The notes: generated from the letters alone by a model not told the origin. 64,000 nucleotides of DNA from Piper betle (GCA_033002965.1 JAURVB010013508.1:1-64000), one strand, 5' to 3'; positions 1-12,415 are shown, counted from the stretch's first letter. A program made the numbers and translations.

Positions 1-1440
1 CACAGCAGAAGTAAACGGGCACAATGGACCCGGCTATGGCATAATGTGGCGGCGCTTTTGGGTCTCCGATGGCGGCTTTTCCGGCGTCAGATGGTGGTGG
101 AGTTCGCCCAGAACTGTAGATCTCAGAATGGTGGAGGTCTTGGCGGTGGTCCGACAGTCAGTGGCAGCTCTGGTCAGTCGGTTGGATGCCGGAAAGTTAG
201 ACACTTTTCTGCACTTTTGTGCTACGTTGCTCCGATCGGTCACTTCTCAATTTTTTTCCAGCGACCTTGGCGATGAAATCCGGTGGATCTCCGCTTGGGT
301 TTGTAGATAACTTCTCGGCCTTCACTCTGAATCTTGTGACGGGGCCAGGAACGACCGGAACTGGTCGGAAAATTGAGCGAAATCAGACCTTCGCTGCTCT
401 GATTTCTCTGCTATTCCGGCCAGCAACTTCCTCGCTTCCCGATTTTTCCAGGCGGCTACGACGACGAACTCCGGCGGATCTCAGCTTGGGTCTGTAGATA
501 ACTTCTCAGCCTTCACTCTGAATCTTGTGACGGGGCCGTTCACTCTGAATCTTGTGACGGGGCCGTTCACTCTGAATCTTGTGACGGGGCCGGGAACGAT
601 CGGAACTGGTCGGAAAAATGAGCGAAAGCAGACTTTCGCTGCTCTGTTTTCTCTGCTATTCCCCTTGCTCTGTGCAGCGTCATCTCCGACTCCGGTGAGG
701 CAGGGGCATGGCAACCTGGGTAATTTTTCTCGGTTGGGTACTGTAAAATTCCTCCTTCCCTTGGCAAGTGGAGATGGTGACGGGCTACCGGCAATCAGTT
801 ACGGATAGTAGCAAGAATTCCTCCTAATACGTCCCCTGTTTTTACCTGCGAAAGAGAAAACTTCCTTTTCAGGTAGATCCGATGCGGCAAGGCTATGACC
901 TTCAGGCGTCGGCGACGACTTCGGCAGTAGCAGGATGTGGCAGCAGTGCCTTTCCTTGGTGGATAATAGCAGACCTCCTTCTCAACGAGGTAGGGCTCCA
1001 CGACAATGTGCAGCGATAGGCAAAGCAGCAGTAGGGGAAAACTCCAAACCCTGGGGGAACCTCCGCGGCTATGCTCAGGCGAGGCTTGTCAAAGGCGGCA
1101 AGGATCTCGATTCCAGGGGTACTGCTTCAAAGAACCCAGTGGCAAAACTTTGGCGAGCAACGGAACCTTTCGTCAGCTCCCTCATGGACAACACGTCGGC
1201 AACACTTCAAAGCAACATGACTCCTTCACCGATGGCTCTGGCAAGTGGAAAGTTTGGATCTTGGGCAAGGATTCATGGCCATGACAGGGGTAGTGATCGA
1301 TCAGGTGTTGGCGAGGGTCACCGGAGCATCTCTGGTGAGGAGCTCCTCCCTCGGCTTTTTTTCTGTCTGGCAAAATTCTTTTCTTTTAGCGGTCCAAGCC
1401 CCCTGCTTCGGTAATAACACCCGACTTTTATAGAATTAGG
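1..1440. other. GC-rich unrecognised sequence with internal duplications
   Basis: This block is clearly more GC-rich than the AT-rich spacer after it. It has several overlapping open frames on both strands, the longest 159 codons at 935-1414 (+). None shows a recognisable domain, and overlapping frames on both strands are expected from GC-rich DNA. A segment at about 280-421 is repeated at about 471-664. The second copy contains a 27-bp unit (CACTCTGAATCTTGTGACGG...) three times in tandem at 514-592. It could be the edge of a retroelement continuing beyond the window. I do not call a gene here. Confidence 0.4.
280..664. repeat. Direct duplication containing a 27-bp triplicate
   Basis: The two copies (about 280-421 and 471-664) share the same order of landmarks: CTTGGGT.TGTAGATAACTT, then ACTCTGAATCTTGTGACGGG, GGAACTGGTCGGAAAA, and TCTCTGCTATTCC. 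Copy two is longer because the 27-bp unit is present three times instead of once (514-540, 541-567, 568-592). This is seen directly. Confidence 0.85.
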
Positions 1441-2169
1441 ATAACTCTTGAGTGAGAAATTTCCTCTAACGGCTGTAGAACAATGTCTACCTCTTCTTCT
1501 GGCAATTCTTTGTCCGATAGTTATGGAACTGTATGACTAATTCTCTTGTAGCATGCGGGAAGTCATCAACGTAAATGGCTTGAGTATTGTCACATAATTA
1601 AATAAATATTATCCATATAACTAGATAAATATAAATATTTTTTGGATGAATATGTACAAACAATTTTTTCAGTAAAATTAGTTGAATAGTACTTCCAAAA
1701 TATGTATTTATATTTCTAATTTGCTCGATTAAATTAATTAAAATTTTCACCGTTTTCCAAAACGATAAATAATTCGTTTGCCATATTTATGTTATTTAAT
1801 ATATTTGGTAAATTGGTAAATCAGCTAGTCAATTATACCCCTACATTTAACAAATTAAAATATAAAAAATAAAACTACAAATCATATCATCGTAATTTAA
1901 TTTTTTAATGGAAAATATCATTTGTATTTCAAAAATTTACTTTGAGAGTGCTAATATTTAAAAATCATCAACGTCACAGAAAAAGTGAGGCTTTGAAAAT
2001 TTATGCAGCACAAATCCATTGAATTTATTTTTAAAATAAGGTCGCATCCGATATCTAAATGTGCTAGTCTATAAAATATAAAATGTGTCGTTTCATCATC
2101 ATTTAATTATTATAATTAATTAAATAAATTAAGTTGGGCGAGAACATTAACGGCCGGTCATTCTAAGTG
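1441..2169. other. AT-rich spacer upstream of the SNARE gene
   Basis: Very AT-rich with no sustained reading frame and no repeat I recognise. It probably contains the distal promoter of the gene starting at 2428, but I cannot point to a specific element. Confidence 0.4.
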
Positions 2170-2427
2170 GTATGGAAGTCAAATAATGAATTTAATTTAA
2201 TTAATTTTGCAAAAGGGAAGGAGATGAGGGAAATTAGGTGGTGCAGTAGCTCTCAGCATGAAAGTCCGGCTGGCCGGAGCCCAAGGGGAAAGGGGTAGAC
2301 GAATTTGACGGCCATTTTTTAACTTGCGGATTCTGGGTTGCTTTTGTTAGACTACTCGGGGGTTCCATCGATCGATCGATCGATCCGATTGAGGAGGGAT
2401 CGATCGGTCGAATTGGTGGGGGAAGAG
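2170..2427 (+). promoter_or_regulatory. 5' leader / proximal promoter of the VAMP714-like gene
   Basis: Base composition changes here from AT-rich to GC-rich just before the start codon. A run of GATC units lies at about 2367-2398. The open frame extends upstream of 2428 to 2338, but family similarity begins exactly at the methionine at 2428 (MTIVYAMVARGTV), so the upstream part is taken as untranslated leader. No TATA box could be fixed with confidence. Confidence 0.4.
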
Positions 2428-4932
2428 ATGACGATAGTGTACGCGATGGTGGCGAGGGGGACGGTGGTTCTGGCGGAGCACAGCGCCGCACCGAGCAACG
2501 CCGGCAACATAGCCCGACAGATCCTGGAGAAGATCCCCGGCGACAACGACAGCCACGTCTCCTATTCCCAGGACCGCTTCATATTCCATGTCAAGCGCAC
2601 CGACGGCCTCACCGTCCTTTGTATGGCCGACGACGCCGCGGGCCGTATGTCTTTCTCTTTCTCTCTCTCTCTTTGATTTTGATTTCTTTGTATATGTCAA
2701 TTCTGTTTGTTTTTATTCCCTTAGTTTGGCCGATGTGATGCAGGTCGAATCCCTTTTCTTTCTTGGAGGACATCCATGGCCAATTTGTGGGGAAATATGG
2801 CCGCTCCGTCCATGCGGCTCCCGCCTATTCCATGAACGACGAGTTCTCTCGAGTTCTGAGTCAGCAAATGGACTTCTATTCCAATGACCCCAACGCCGAC
2901 AGGATCAATCGCATGCGAGGCGAAATGTCTCAGGTGCCTCTTTCAAATCACTCTTGTTGTTCATTCAAATCACTCTTGTTATAGACTTGAACATTTTCGA
3001 ACATCAATCTGCAAAGTCCACAATTTTATTAAAATTGATCTTGGAAGATGCTCTATTACCCTATCCACGATTTGGGATTGAGCTGGTACTACACCCATCT
3101 CACGGACTGATCACAACATTCTGGTCGCGATATTAGATTTCTGTATGAGTGGACATCTAATACTCTGATAGGCTTTGTATGGGTTTTTGCTTGTTTTGAT
3201 CGAATCTTTCCAATCAGTGTTGTTGTTAACTTCTTTCTCAGATATGTGACGTTTGATATGTAATTGTGTTTTCCTGTAAGCATTGACTCACTAGGAGTTG
3301 CCACACTCGATGATTGGCAATCTGTTCATTTAGCTTTCTTGTGTGAGAGCTAAGCTAGCTATTCTGTGACCAAGAGATGAAAACTAGGTTTATAAAGAAT
3401 TCATTTAGGCTCCATTTGGTTGGCATGAAAAAGATATCAATTGCATGAATTTTTTTAGTTATAATTTACAATGATGTAAATATGAGAAGTAAAATTCTTC
3501 ATAAAAAAATTTCCCCTTTTCTTTGGTTTTATAAGATATTGATAGAGACAAAATTTCTGATGGGACCCCCTAGTGTGAAGTCTTGTATCTTTTCACAAAA
3601 TACTCTAAAAGTGGGTAACTTTTTGGTGGAAGATCAATGCTTTTAACATGAATTGTCATGTATAGATTTCATAGATTTTTCATTTCTTTCATGCTAACCA
3701 AACAAAGCCTTAGTTCTTTTTATGAGTTTTTGCTTATTTTGACCTTTTTTCCAATAAGTGTTTTTGAATATGTTCATTCAGTTTTCTTGTAATTCATGAC
3801 ATTGTTATGTGGCATGTTCATTTGTTATACTTTATGCATTTAATTATTCCTCTGTTCATAGTTTTTCTTATTTCTAAATTTTATTTAATATATGTTAGGT
3901 CCGGAACATTATGATAGAGAACATTGACAAAGTTTTAGAAAGGGGTGATCGCTTGGAGTTGCTGGTTGATAAAACGGAAAATATGCAAGGAAATGTTTTA
4001 CGTTTCAGAAAGCAAACTCGCAGATTCAGAAACACAGTTTGGTGGAGAAATGTTAAGCTTACGTATGTCTTCTTGCAGTTATTTCACCTATGTGTTGATG
4101 ATCATAATCTTATTGTTTTTCCTGTTCTTTTCTGTCATTTGTCATTCATTTTTGGTTTTAGACGGTCAAGGAATTGGTTTTCATTTGTTTTACATGAGCT
4201 CATAGCTCTGTCCAATTTGATGCTTATACTTAGTTCCTTTGTCGACCTTGTACCACCTGCAAACTGCTTAGGCTTAGTGTACAGGTTAACGATCCCAATA
4301 TGTTTACTATTAACAATATGTGTGCAAGTATCTTAAAATGAGCAAATGTGTTCCATGGTTTTTTACTCTTTTATCAATCTTAGTTTGAGCTAAAACTGGA
4401 GAATTAGCGTATGTTGGCCTGCAAAATTTTGTCATGGATCTAGGTCACTGACCCTTTAGTTTTTCTCTTTATTGTAAACTTCATGCTGCTATTCAAAAGT
4501 CTGATAGCACAAAGAATAAGAACTTTCTTGCTTGACGGTACATGTCTTCTAAACTGAGGTTTTTGATTATACAGCATACTTAATCTTATGTTGTATGCGG
4601 AGCATATGTACTCTTTATGTACTAATTAGAATGCTCCCTTTATTTTAAAGGGCTGATGATTTATCTTACTGATTAATTTGATAGCATCTAAGGGATTTGA
4701 TGCTATTTTGGGAGGAAATATTCTGGCCAAATCATTTCCAATCATATTGTATCATTGAGGAATATTGCCAGTTATTTGAAAGTTAAAGTTTATTCCAATA
4801 GTTGCATATTAGTTGACATATGGATCTGTATTTGGCTGCAGGGTTATGTTGATCGTGTTGCTATTGATCATCGTCTACTTGGTGCTCGTCTTTGTATGCC
4901 ATGGACTAACCTTGCCGTCTTGCAGAAACTGA
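2428..4932 (+). CDS. VAMP714-like: Vesicle-associated membrane protein, VAMP714-like longin R-SNARE (4 exons)
   Basis: R-SNARE that drives fusion of vesicles with Golgi or vacuolar membranes as the vesicle partner of a four-helix SNARE complex. Exons: 2428-2644 (or 2648), 2744-2933, 3899-4062, 4842-4932, with GT..AG introns. Expected length is about 221 aa, as in the family. The longin domain (about residues 1-110) starts MTIVYAMVARGTVVLAEHSA and includes the SQDRFIFH motif. The SNARE motif includes VLERGDRLELLVDKT, whose first Arg is the zero-layer residue. The last exon encodes a tail anchor (VMLIVLLLIIVYLVLVFVC) and ends LTLPSCRN. The oddity is at junction 1. The strong donor C|GTATGT joined to CAG|GTCGAATCCC gives the conserved GRRIP but then runs out of frame by one base in a run of four T. 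A weaker donor 4 nt downstream (AT|GTCTTT) keeps the frame as GRMSNPFSF. Family identity is firm; the exon 1 end is not. Confidence 0.9.
3408..3709 (+). mobile_element. Tourist-like (PIF/Harbinger) MITE in SNARE intron 2
   Basis: A 302-bp element bounded by the inverted repeat GGCTCCATTTGGTTGGCATG at the left and its near-complement ending AACCAAACAAAGCC at the right. It is flanked by the 3-bp duplication TTA (3405-3407 and 3710-3712), the usual PIF/Harbinger target. A second copy in the same orientation is at 25889-26186. There is no coding capacity. Confidence 0.85.
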
Positions 4933-5230
4933 AGATTGTGTTTTATTTGGAATTGCCTGGCCGAAGGATAGAATTATTATGATGGAGCTTGCATGATGGC
5001 ATTTCGGGTCATCAAAGATTTATGTTTGTATTTTTTTTGACAACATCCTCCCCTTGCATTGTTTAATACATTTATGAGGGATTGCGAGGTTATTGTGAGG
5101 TGCGAATACTCTATTAAGGGAGGGCCCTTTTACGATGAACAGCTGGTCGTGAGAGTGTACTTTTTGTATGTCTGTACATTTTCCTTTGTGCGTTTTAGGT
5201 GGCTTGAATGAGTGGCTTACCCTATATGTT
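4933..5230 (+). other. 3' flank / probable 3' UTR of the SNARE gene
   Basis: Single-copy-looking sequence between the SNARE stop codon and the first retroelement similarity. It probably holds the 3' UTR and polyadenylation site, but no clear signal could be singled out. Confidence 0.4.
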
Positions 5231-6623
5231 TAGATCCAAATGGTCATATGAATATATTATAGTGGTTGAGTATGGACCCCTACGACAAAAAGTTGAGTAT
5301 CCAAATGTTCATACATATTATAGTGGTATGAGCATGTTATAGTGGTTGAGTATGTTAAGAGCATGAGTTATTAGTGTATACGTGAAGTATATAGATGATT
5401 TGTATGAGTTAGTCAAGGTGCAATTGCATCGATTAATCTTTGTTTGAATTTTTTGAGTATTTTATTTGCATGTAGGATAGAAATTTGGGATTACCGGATT
5501 GTGCCCCTGTAGGCCCAATTTAATTGAGTTCAGAGGTTTAAGCCTCATTTTGTTTTCTTGCCTCATCCCCCGTTTGGCCCGTTTACAAGCATTGCGTTTG
5601 CTTGCTTGCGTTCGTGTTTGCGTCCGTCTGCTTGTTCTTGTTCACCATCCCTTCAGCCCATGTTTGAGTCTGTTAGTCTAGATTAGGTTTGCCCAATCAC
5701 CCCAGCTCATTTTACAGTTAACCCAGACCTAGTTGGTTCAGCCCATTCTGTTCTATTTGGTTGAACTTGGTTCACTTTGGTTCAATCATTTTTAGACTAT
5801 TTTCATTCATTTTTGCACTGTTTTTAGTAATTTGAGAATTCTTATATTAGTTTAGGTGTGTATTCACCTTGTTTAGCATGTTTAGATATTATCAGTTTTT
5901 TCTTTATTTATTAATTATTTTATTTATTTATTCATAATTATTTATTTCTTATTATTTATATATTTGTTTACTACGATGAATGATTATATGACTAATTATT
6001 GTTACTGATAATGTATTTATTCATTGATATTATTTTTGTTCATGTTTATTTTCTTTTATTTATGTAATTGATTGATTATTAATTATTTTCTTACTAGTGT
6101 TATTATTTATATGTATTTAGTCATATGTTCGTATTTTTTATATTTATATTATTATTCTTCATAATTAATTAATCGTAGTCATTTATTTAGTTATTTATTT
6201 ATTGATTTATTTAATTAATAATTTGTTATTTATTTAATTATTTATATGTTTGCTAACACGCGTATATATGATATTTATCCATATTTAGTCATATATTTAT
6301 ATAGTATATTTATATAATTATTTTTTGATTAAAATATTATTTATGTTCATGTATTTATTATTTACCTAATTATGTATGAGTTTATTTATTTATTTATTTA
6401 TTATTATGTCTCAATTTACGTGCTTGGTGTTTAGTTGTAGGCTTGTTAGTACTATTTTCTTTATTAGGATGTATTGATGATGTGAGCACATACCACAAGC
6501 ATGCATAATATAGAGATGCTAGTATTTTATTCGATGTAGGTTACACAATCCGAGCTTGCTGTATATGTGTCAATATGCTTAGAGCTTGGACAATAAGTTT
6601 GTAGGACTTTCTTTCTCAGCTTG
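5231..6623 (+). mobile_element. Truncated plus-strand LTR fragment
   Basis: The region around 5420-5560 matches 49680-49800 (TTGCATG..., then a short pyrimidine-rich block). The region 6410-6620 matches 48775-49020 (TTTAGTTGT...TTATTAGGATGTATT, ACCACAAGCATGCAT, AGAGATGC.AGTATTTTA). Between them is AT-rich TTTATTTATTTA sequence, as in other members of the family. The fragment is cut at 6624 by a minus-strand LTR. Confidence 0.6.
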
Positions 6624-9600
6624 TGTAACACCCCAATTCGGCCCGAAGGGAAGGACCGACTCGTGATATAATAATTTTGAAGCTACTTGTTAGGTTATCG
6701 CGTACAAACTTTGCGAAGCAGATCTCAACCCTCTGTGGAGGCTTAAGATGGACACTAGGTTTGGTTTTCATAGAATGCATGCAGAGTTCATACTACAAAG
6801 TTTTGGGCCCTTTGGGCCCCCAACCAATCTCTGATACTATTGTTAGGCTCTTTGGGCCACCAAAAGGAAAATAGGTGTCATGGGTCTCTCTTAATCCAAA
6901 AGCTAGCTTAAGGAATAAAGTTTTCCCATTAGCCTATATACAACTCACTAACATCATCCACGACTAATGTGAGATAAACCCAACAACTCCCCTTCTTACA
7001 TCGGGCATGCCCAAAACCATCATCGTCTAACAACTCCCCTTAAATCAGACAGTACCTACATATCAAACTCCCCTCAAATCATGAGGTGGAACTTATGAAG
7101 GAAACTCTAATAATTGGCATAGGCTAACACCAAATCTCCCAATATCACAACCTGGCTTTGAATCACTTATTGGGCCCTTTGGGCCGCGACCCAGGCTCTA
7201 ATACCACTATTGGCCCCTTTAGGCCCCGAAAAGGGACTTGCAATAGGTGTCACAGCCCTCTCTTAATCTAAAAGTTAACTTAACGAATAAGGCTTTCCTA
7301 TTAGCCTATATACAACTCACCAACATCATCCACGACCGATGTGGGATAAACCCAACACAAAGGCAGTTCTTAGACTTAAAGGATTCTTATATGAATACCC
7401 CTAGTTGTAACAAACGTAAAACTATCCCGACGATTATGAATAGTGACTTTAAAAATGTGATGATCATTCCCAACTATATAAGTAGCACACCCTCGCTATA
7501 GTTTTGAGGTTGCATGCCTTTGCGTGTATCATATTCTTACTAGTTCAAGTGATTGGCTTAGGACTTTTATTAGTTACATGAAGATGATGCGGGTATTTAA
7601 ATAAAGGTCATGGTTACTTGTTCCATATGCACTACGCGAGCAATAATTAAAACGTCATAGAATTATACAAAATTATCAAGTATCAGGGCATCAAACCATA
7701 ATACCCGGACTTCACGTGGGTCTTCAAGTACTGTAACCGTAAGCTCCTCCGTAAGCTCCTCCGTAAGCTCCTCCACCCATGTTACTCCAACACACAATAG
7801 CTATAGCTAAATATGTTTTGTATACTAGACATAGCTCCTCGTAATGTTCCAGGACTCTAGGGCTTATATACCTTAAAGATGATGGTTAGAATTCCTCCAA
7901 AGTATAATAACTGTACAGTAAAACAACCATCGTAGCATACATCTTGATCGTACAAGGTTCACATAGTTTGGGTATATGCCTATTACGTAGCCATACACAA
8001 AATACATGGTTTAAAGCAAACAACATAACACAAGGCCCCACCACTGCTGCTACCGAGTCGTCTGATCCATGCACCGAAGTCAGCCAACGCTAGGTTACCT
8101 CACCTATATATTATAGAAAACCAGTGATCGAGAATAATCTATCGGTAAAATAACAAGTTGGCAAATAAGTACTCCATTACCTACAAAAACTTAAGAAACT
8201 TTAGAATTTCCTCACACTGGGCGGTAAGCAAATATACTTTAACTATCAGTCCATTGGCTAGAGGATTCCAAATGGGCTTCGGTCAGTGGGCCTACTTAGC
8301 CAACACATTGAGCTTGATACCAGTAAGATCTAAGCGAAATTTACTTTATAAATAGGCCTAAGTGGATTTTACAATTTAGGTCACTAGATGGGCGGTTTCT
8401 TGAGCTATTTGGACCCTAACAAATTTGAAATTTATGAATAAAATTGGGAAGCTTCCCAAATGGTCCCAAAATTGGTCACAGAGAGATATTTTAAGGTGTG
8501 GACCAAGCTTTACTAAAATCCAACACCGTTAACCTATTTTAATATAATTTACAACTGGAGTGAAAAGCTAAGGTTTTCACCCAACATCTTCACACTATCC
8601 CAGTAAACACCTCTAAAAATTACCTAGATGATTTTTAACCATTCCCAAAATTTACATCTTTGAAGTAGACAATTAGTGCATTATCATATAATTTTATAAG
8701 ATTTTATTATTTTAAAACTCATGGCTTAAAATACCACATAATCACAAATGATGCTCATAGCCATAAACACACAGGAAATAAAAGACGTACTTATGGGTTA
8801 TATTCATGATTATTTAGTGGTTATATTAGAATTAAATATTACCAACAACTCATAAAATTACCATGAAAAATATGGCATTCTGTGCATCAACAGATCCTAT
8901 AAGGCCAGAGTGTAAAAATTGGAGAAAGGAGCATTTATATCAATATAACAGTCCAAATCGCCACCTTTCCTCATTTTTTACCCTCATACATGCACATTCT
9001 AGAGCATGGTAGTTAGAACACCCAACATAAAAGTTGTAGATCTGCATGTTGTGAGTGAAAAAAATAAGAATCATGTAAATGGGACATCAGAATGGTAAGA
9101 TATAATATTTATACTGAAATGGTGCATATCAGAGACTTACATGCATAATAAAAATCATATCTATTTATTTACTTGTTTAAATTCAATAAATGGATAATAA
9201 AAATTCATTAACATTCAAATATACTCGGTAAAATTATTCTAAAAATAAATTCTGGAATCATACAAACAATACACATCAAACAACGAGAAATAGTGGCAGC
9301 CCAAACCTAATGCTAACGAGTCAAGTCCAAGGGGAGGTCTTTTGAGACATCCAACCTCAAAGCTCACCTCCCAAGGATGTTAGGAACGTGGAGATGGTTG
9401 CTTGGAGCTCCAAGAAGCAAGAAGAAGGCCAAAGAGAGTAGAATAATGTGGTTGGAGGTGAGGAGTGAAGGAAAAATGGTGAAAAGGTGAGGGAAGGGGT
9501 GGATTTTATAGATAAATAGTAGTTGGTTTGGTGATGTCATAGATATGGGTGCCATACCTATAGAGGTATGAGTGCTATATCTATAGATTTATGGGTTGCT

Positions 9601-10181
9601 TGGTGATATCATAGAGGTGTGGGTGCCATACTTATAGAGGTATGGGTATCATTCCTATAGAGGTATGGGTGTCATACCTATAGTGGTATAGGTGCTATTC
9701 TTATAGAGGTATGAGTGTCATACCTATAGATGTATGAGTGTCATACCTATAAATGTATGGGTTGGGTTAGTTAAAGAGATATGGGTTGGGTTATCTAAAG
9801 AGGCATGGGTTGGGTTATCTCAAAACCTAAAAACTTAGGCTTTTACCCTAAAGCAATCGGGTCCACCTTGGGAAGTGCCCTGCAGGTCCTAAAAGGGGCC
9901 GGGACGGTCCGAAAGGTTATCAAACACATGTAATCACACAAAAGACACGTGAGTGATACGGTCCTAACATCTAACTATACATGATTAAATTGGACTAAAA
10001 TTAAAAATTCGGGCGTGCCGCATCCAAATAGGCCTACTGAACGCCGAAGAGGCTAAGGCCGGACAACTTAGAACATATCATATAAGAACCATGGAGAGAA
10101 GGGCCGGACCCTACTAACTGCGATTCAAGTAACAACCGAACCAATAGTAAAAACCCTCAAGCGGACAGCCCGGGTCTTACA
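6624..10181 (-). mobile_element. 3' LTR of a minus-strand chromovirus (Ty3/gypsy), with a nested TRIM-like element
   Basis: Read on the minus strand the LTR starts TGTAAGACCCGGGCTG at 10181 and ends GGGGTGTTACA at 6624, so it has TG..CA ends. A polypurine tract (TAGGGGAGGT) abuts its start and a gypsy pol lies upstream of that, which identifies it as the 3' LTR. It is about 3.0 kb once the nested 557-bp element (6801-7357) is removed. That length and terminus match the solo LTRs elsewhere in the window, but internal sequence is more diverged. Confidence 0.75.
6801..7357 (-). mobile_element. TRIM-like small element with two terminal direct repeats
   Basis: On the minus strand two units of about 185 bp (7357 to about 7173, and 6985-6801) both start TGTTGGGTTTATC and both end near GGCCCAAAGGGCCCAA. 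A 187-bp spacer separates them. The spacer ends in AAGAAGGGGAGT right before the second unit, like a polypurine tract. About 150 bp into the first unit is TGGTATTAGAGCC (7206-7194), one mismatch from the primer-binding site complementary to initiator tRNA-Met. The second unit keeps a decayed version (AGTATCAGAG). CAAAG flanks the whole element (6796-6800, 7358-7362) as a target duplication. There is no protein. Either the LTR is about 150 bp and a tandem LTR-PBS arrangement survives, or the terminal repeat itself contains the PBS-like motif. Confidence 0.75.
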
Positions 10182-10195
10182 ACCTCCCCTAGTTA
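10182..10195 (-). other. Polypurine tract of the minus-strand chromovirus
   Basis: The minus strand reads AACTAGGGGAGGT directly followed by the LTR start TGTAAGACCC. Position and purine content are those of a plus-strand primer site for reverse transcription. Confidence 0.8.
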
Positions 10196-12415
10196 GAAAA
10201 ATTCCACCCCGGAATTTCCTTAGGGGTACACACACATAAACATGCAATAACACGCAACATAGAACATACAATAGCACTTAACCAAAACATGGAAGGCTGT
10301 TAATACTTCGAGTCATCGTCCTCCACGAGGAAGAGTATGGGGAAACGCTGCCGCATCTTGTCCTCACGCTCCCAAGTGGCCGCCTCCTCAACACCCTGCC
10401 GCAACCAAAGTACCTTCACCAAAGCACTTCTTTCCTATGGAGGGTCTTCATAGAATGGTCAAGAATCCACGCAGCCTCCTTCTCATAGGTAAGGTCGGGT
10501 TGAATGTCAAGCTCTTTATACTAAAGTTGGTGTGATTCATTAGGCACGTACTTCTTTAGCATAGATACATGGAACACTGAGCGCACTGCTGATAGACTAG
10601 GTGGGAGTGCAAGCTCATATGCAACCTCTCCAACACACCTCAACACCTCAAACGGGCGAATGTACCTTGGGCTCAGTTTGCCCCGCCTCCCAAAACGCAC
10701 GCCTCCTTTAGTCAGTGATACTTTTAGGAAAATGTGATCCTTAGGGACAAAACTAACGTCCCTACGCCTCTAATCTGCATAAGACTTCTATCTATCCTAA
10801 GCTGCCAAAAGCCTTTGCCTGGCCTATCATACAATGCCTCAAAGGGTGCCATTCCTATGCTGGCTTTGTAGTTGTTGTTATATGTAAACTCCATCAAGGG
10901 AAGATGCTCCTCCCATGGTCCACCGAAGTCCATCACACATGATTGGAGCAAGTCCTCTAGGATTTGAATCATCCTCTCGGACTGGCTATCAGTTTATGGA
11001 TAATAGGCTGTACTAAACTTGGTCGCCATCCCAAGTTCTCGATGGAAAGATCTCCAAAAGTAAGAGGTGAATCTCGGGTCCCTATCTGATACAATCTCCC
11101 TTGACAATTTGGTCCCGGTATAATCCAGCCAACGTTGACACAAGATAGATCATATGAATCGGTATAAAGTGCACCAATTTTGTTAAGCTATCAACAAAAA
11201 CCCATATTGAATCCATCTGTCGCTAGGAAGGAGGTATATGTGTGACAAGTCGCACATGATGCAATCCCACTTCCACTGTGGCTGTGGTAATGGCTACAAC
11301 AAACTGCCTGGTTTTTGGTGCTCAATCTTGACTTGTTGACAAACAAGACATCACGACAAAGTGTCAAATATGTCCTTCTTGAGCCCTGACCACCAATAAG
11401 ATCGGCTCAAGTCATGATACATCTTCACAGAGCCTGGGAGCACCGTGAACCTCGAGTGATGGACCTCATGAAGAATGTCCTTATGCAATCTGAGAAAGTC
11501 TGCAACATCTGCAACATATAACCATCATCTCATCTGGTACAAACCATCTACCTCTCTAACCAACCCAGAATGAGTCCCTTGAAGACTCTACTGCTCTAGT
11601 AACTGATCAACCGCTTGCGCCTATCTGACATGGTCTGTCATAGTCGGACTAATTGTCAGCCTCGCTAATCCTACCACAAGGTGTCAGTCGGCTACATTCT
11701 CTCTTTGGTCCTCATATTGTATACCCATAGTTACCAATTTAGCTCCACATACTACTGGCCTCCTGCTCAGGGCATCTACAACCACATTTGTCTTACTCAG
11801 ATGGTAGGCAATGCTAATGTCATAAATTGCCAAGAACTCCAACCACTTGCATTGTCGACTATTTAGATCTTTCTGCGTGAATATGTACTTCAAACTCTTA
11901 TGATCGGTAAAGAGCTGGAAGGACACTCCATAGAGATAGTATTACCATATGCGTAGTGCAAACACGACCGCTACAAGCTCTAAGTCATCTGTGAGGTAGT
12001 TTTGCTCATGCACTTTCAACTGCCGGGAAGCATAGGCTACACTCTACCTCTCTACATCAGCACACAACCCAGCCCTACACCGGAGGCATAATTGTATACT
12101 ACAAAATCATCATGTCCGTCTGGTAAACTCAACACCGATGCGGTAGTGAGTTTCTCCTTCAGAGTTTGGAAACTCTGCTCACATGCATCAGTCCATACGA
12201 AGCGTTCCTCCTTCCTGGTCAGCCATGTGAGAGGAGCTACTAGAGAAAAGAAACCTTCTACGAACCTTTGATAATAACCGGTCAATCCCAAAAAACTCTA
12301 TATCTATGTGGCGGTAGTAGGTCATTTCCCATCTCAATACTGCCTCGACCTTGGCTGGATCCACTTCAATTCCAGCCACTGATACTACATGTCCCAAAAA
12401 GACAAAGGCTACTAA
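10196..12415 (-). pseudogene. Truncated Ty3/gypsy chromovirus pol (RT end, RNase H, integrase, chromo-like tail)
   Basis: Minus strand, in N-to-C order. The end of the RT is seen as FLGHVVSVAGIEVDPAKVEA and GLTGYYQRFVEGF (about 12400-12230). The RNase H is seen as [34 protein letters not shown] and VVVDALSRR (about 12230-11690). The integrase zinc-binding part (HEVHHSRF...CLVCQQVK) lies near 11470-11320. The catalytic core has SDRDPRFTSYFW and WEEHLPLMEFTYNN. A linker (VFHVSMLKKYVPNE) leads to a chromodomain-like tail with GVEEAATWERED near 10400. Several frameshifts and stops break it, and the palm of the RT is missing at the 12415 junction, so it is dead. The motif set fits the Tekay/Del group of chromoviruses. 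Confidence 0.9.

Noticed and set aside
935..1414. 159-codon open frame on the plus strand
   Set aside because: No recognisable domain, overlapped by other frames on both strands, and near duplicated GC-rich sequence.
2338..2427. Upstream start codon in frame with the SNARE
   Set aside because: The added 30 residues have no family counterpart, while the methionine at 2428 begins exactly at the conserved longin start.
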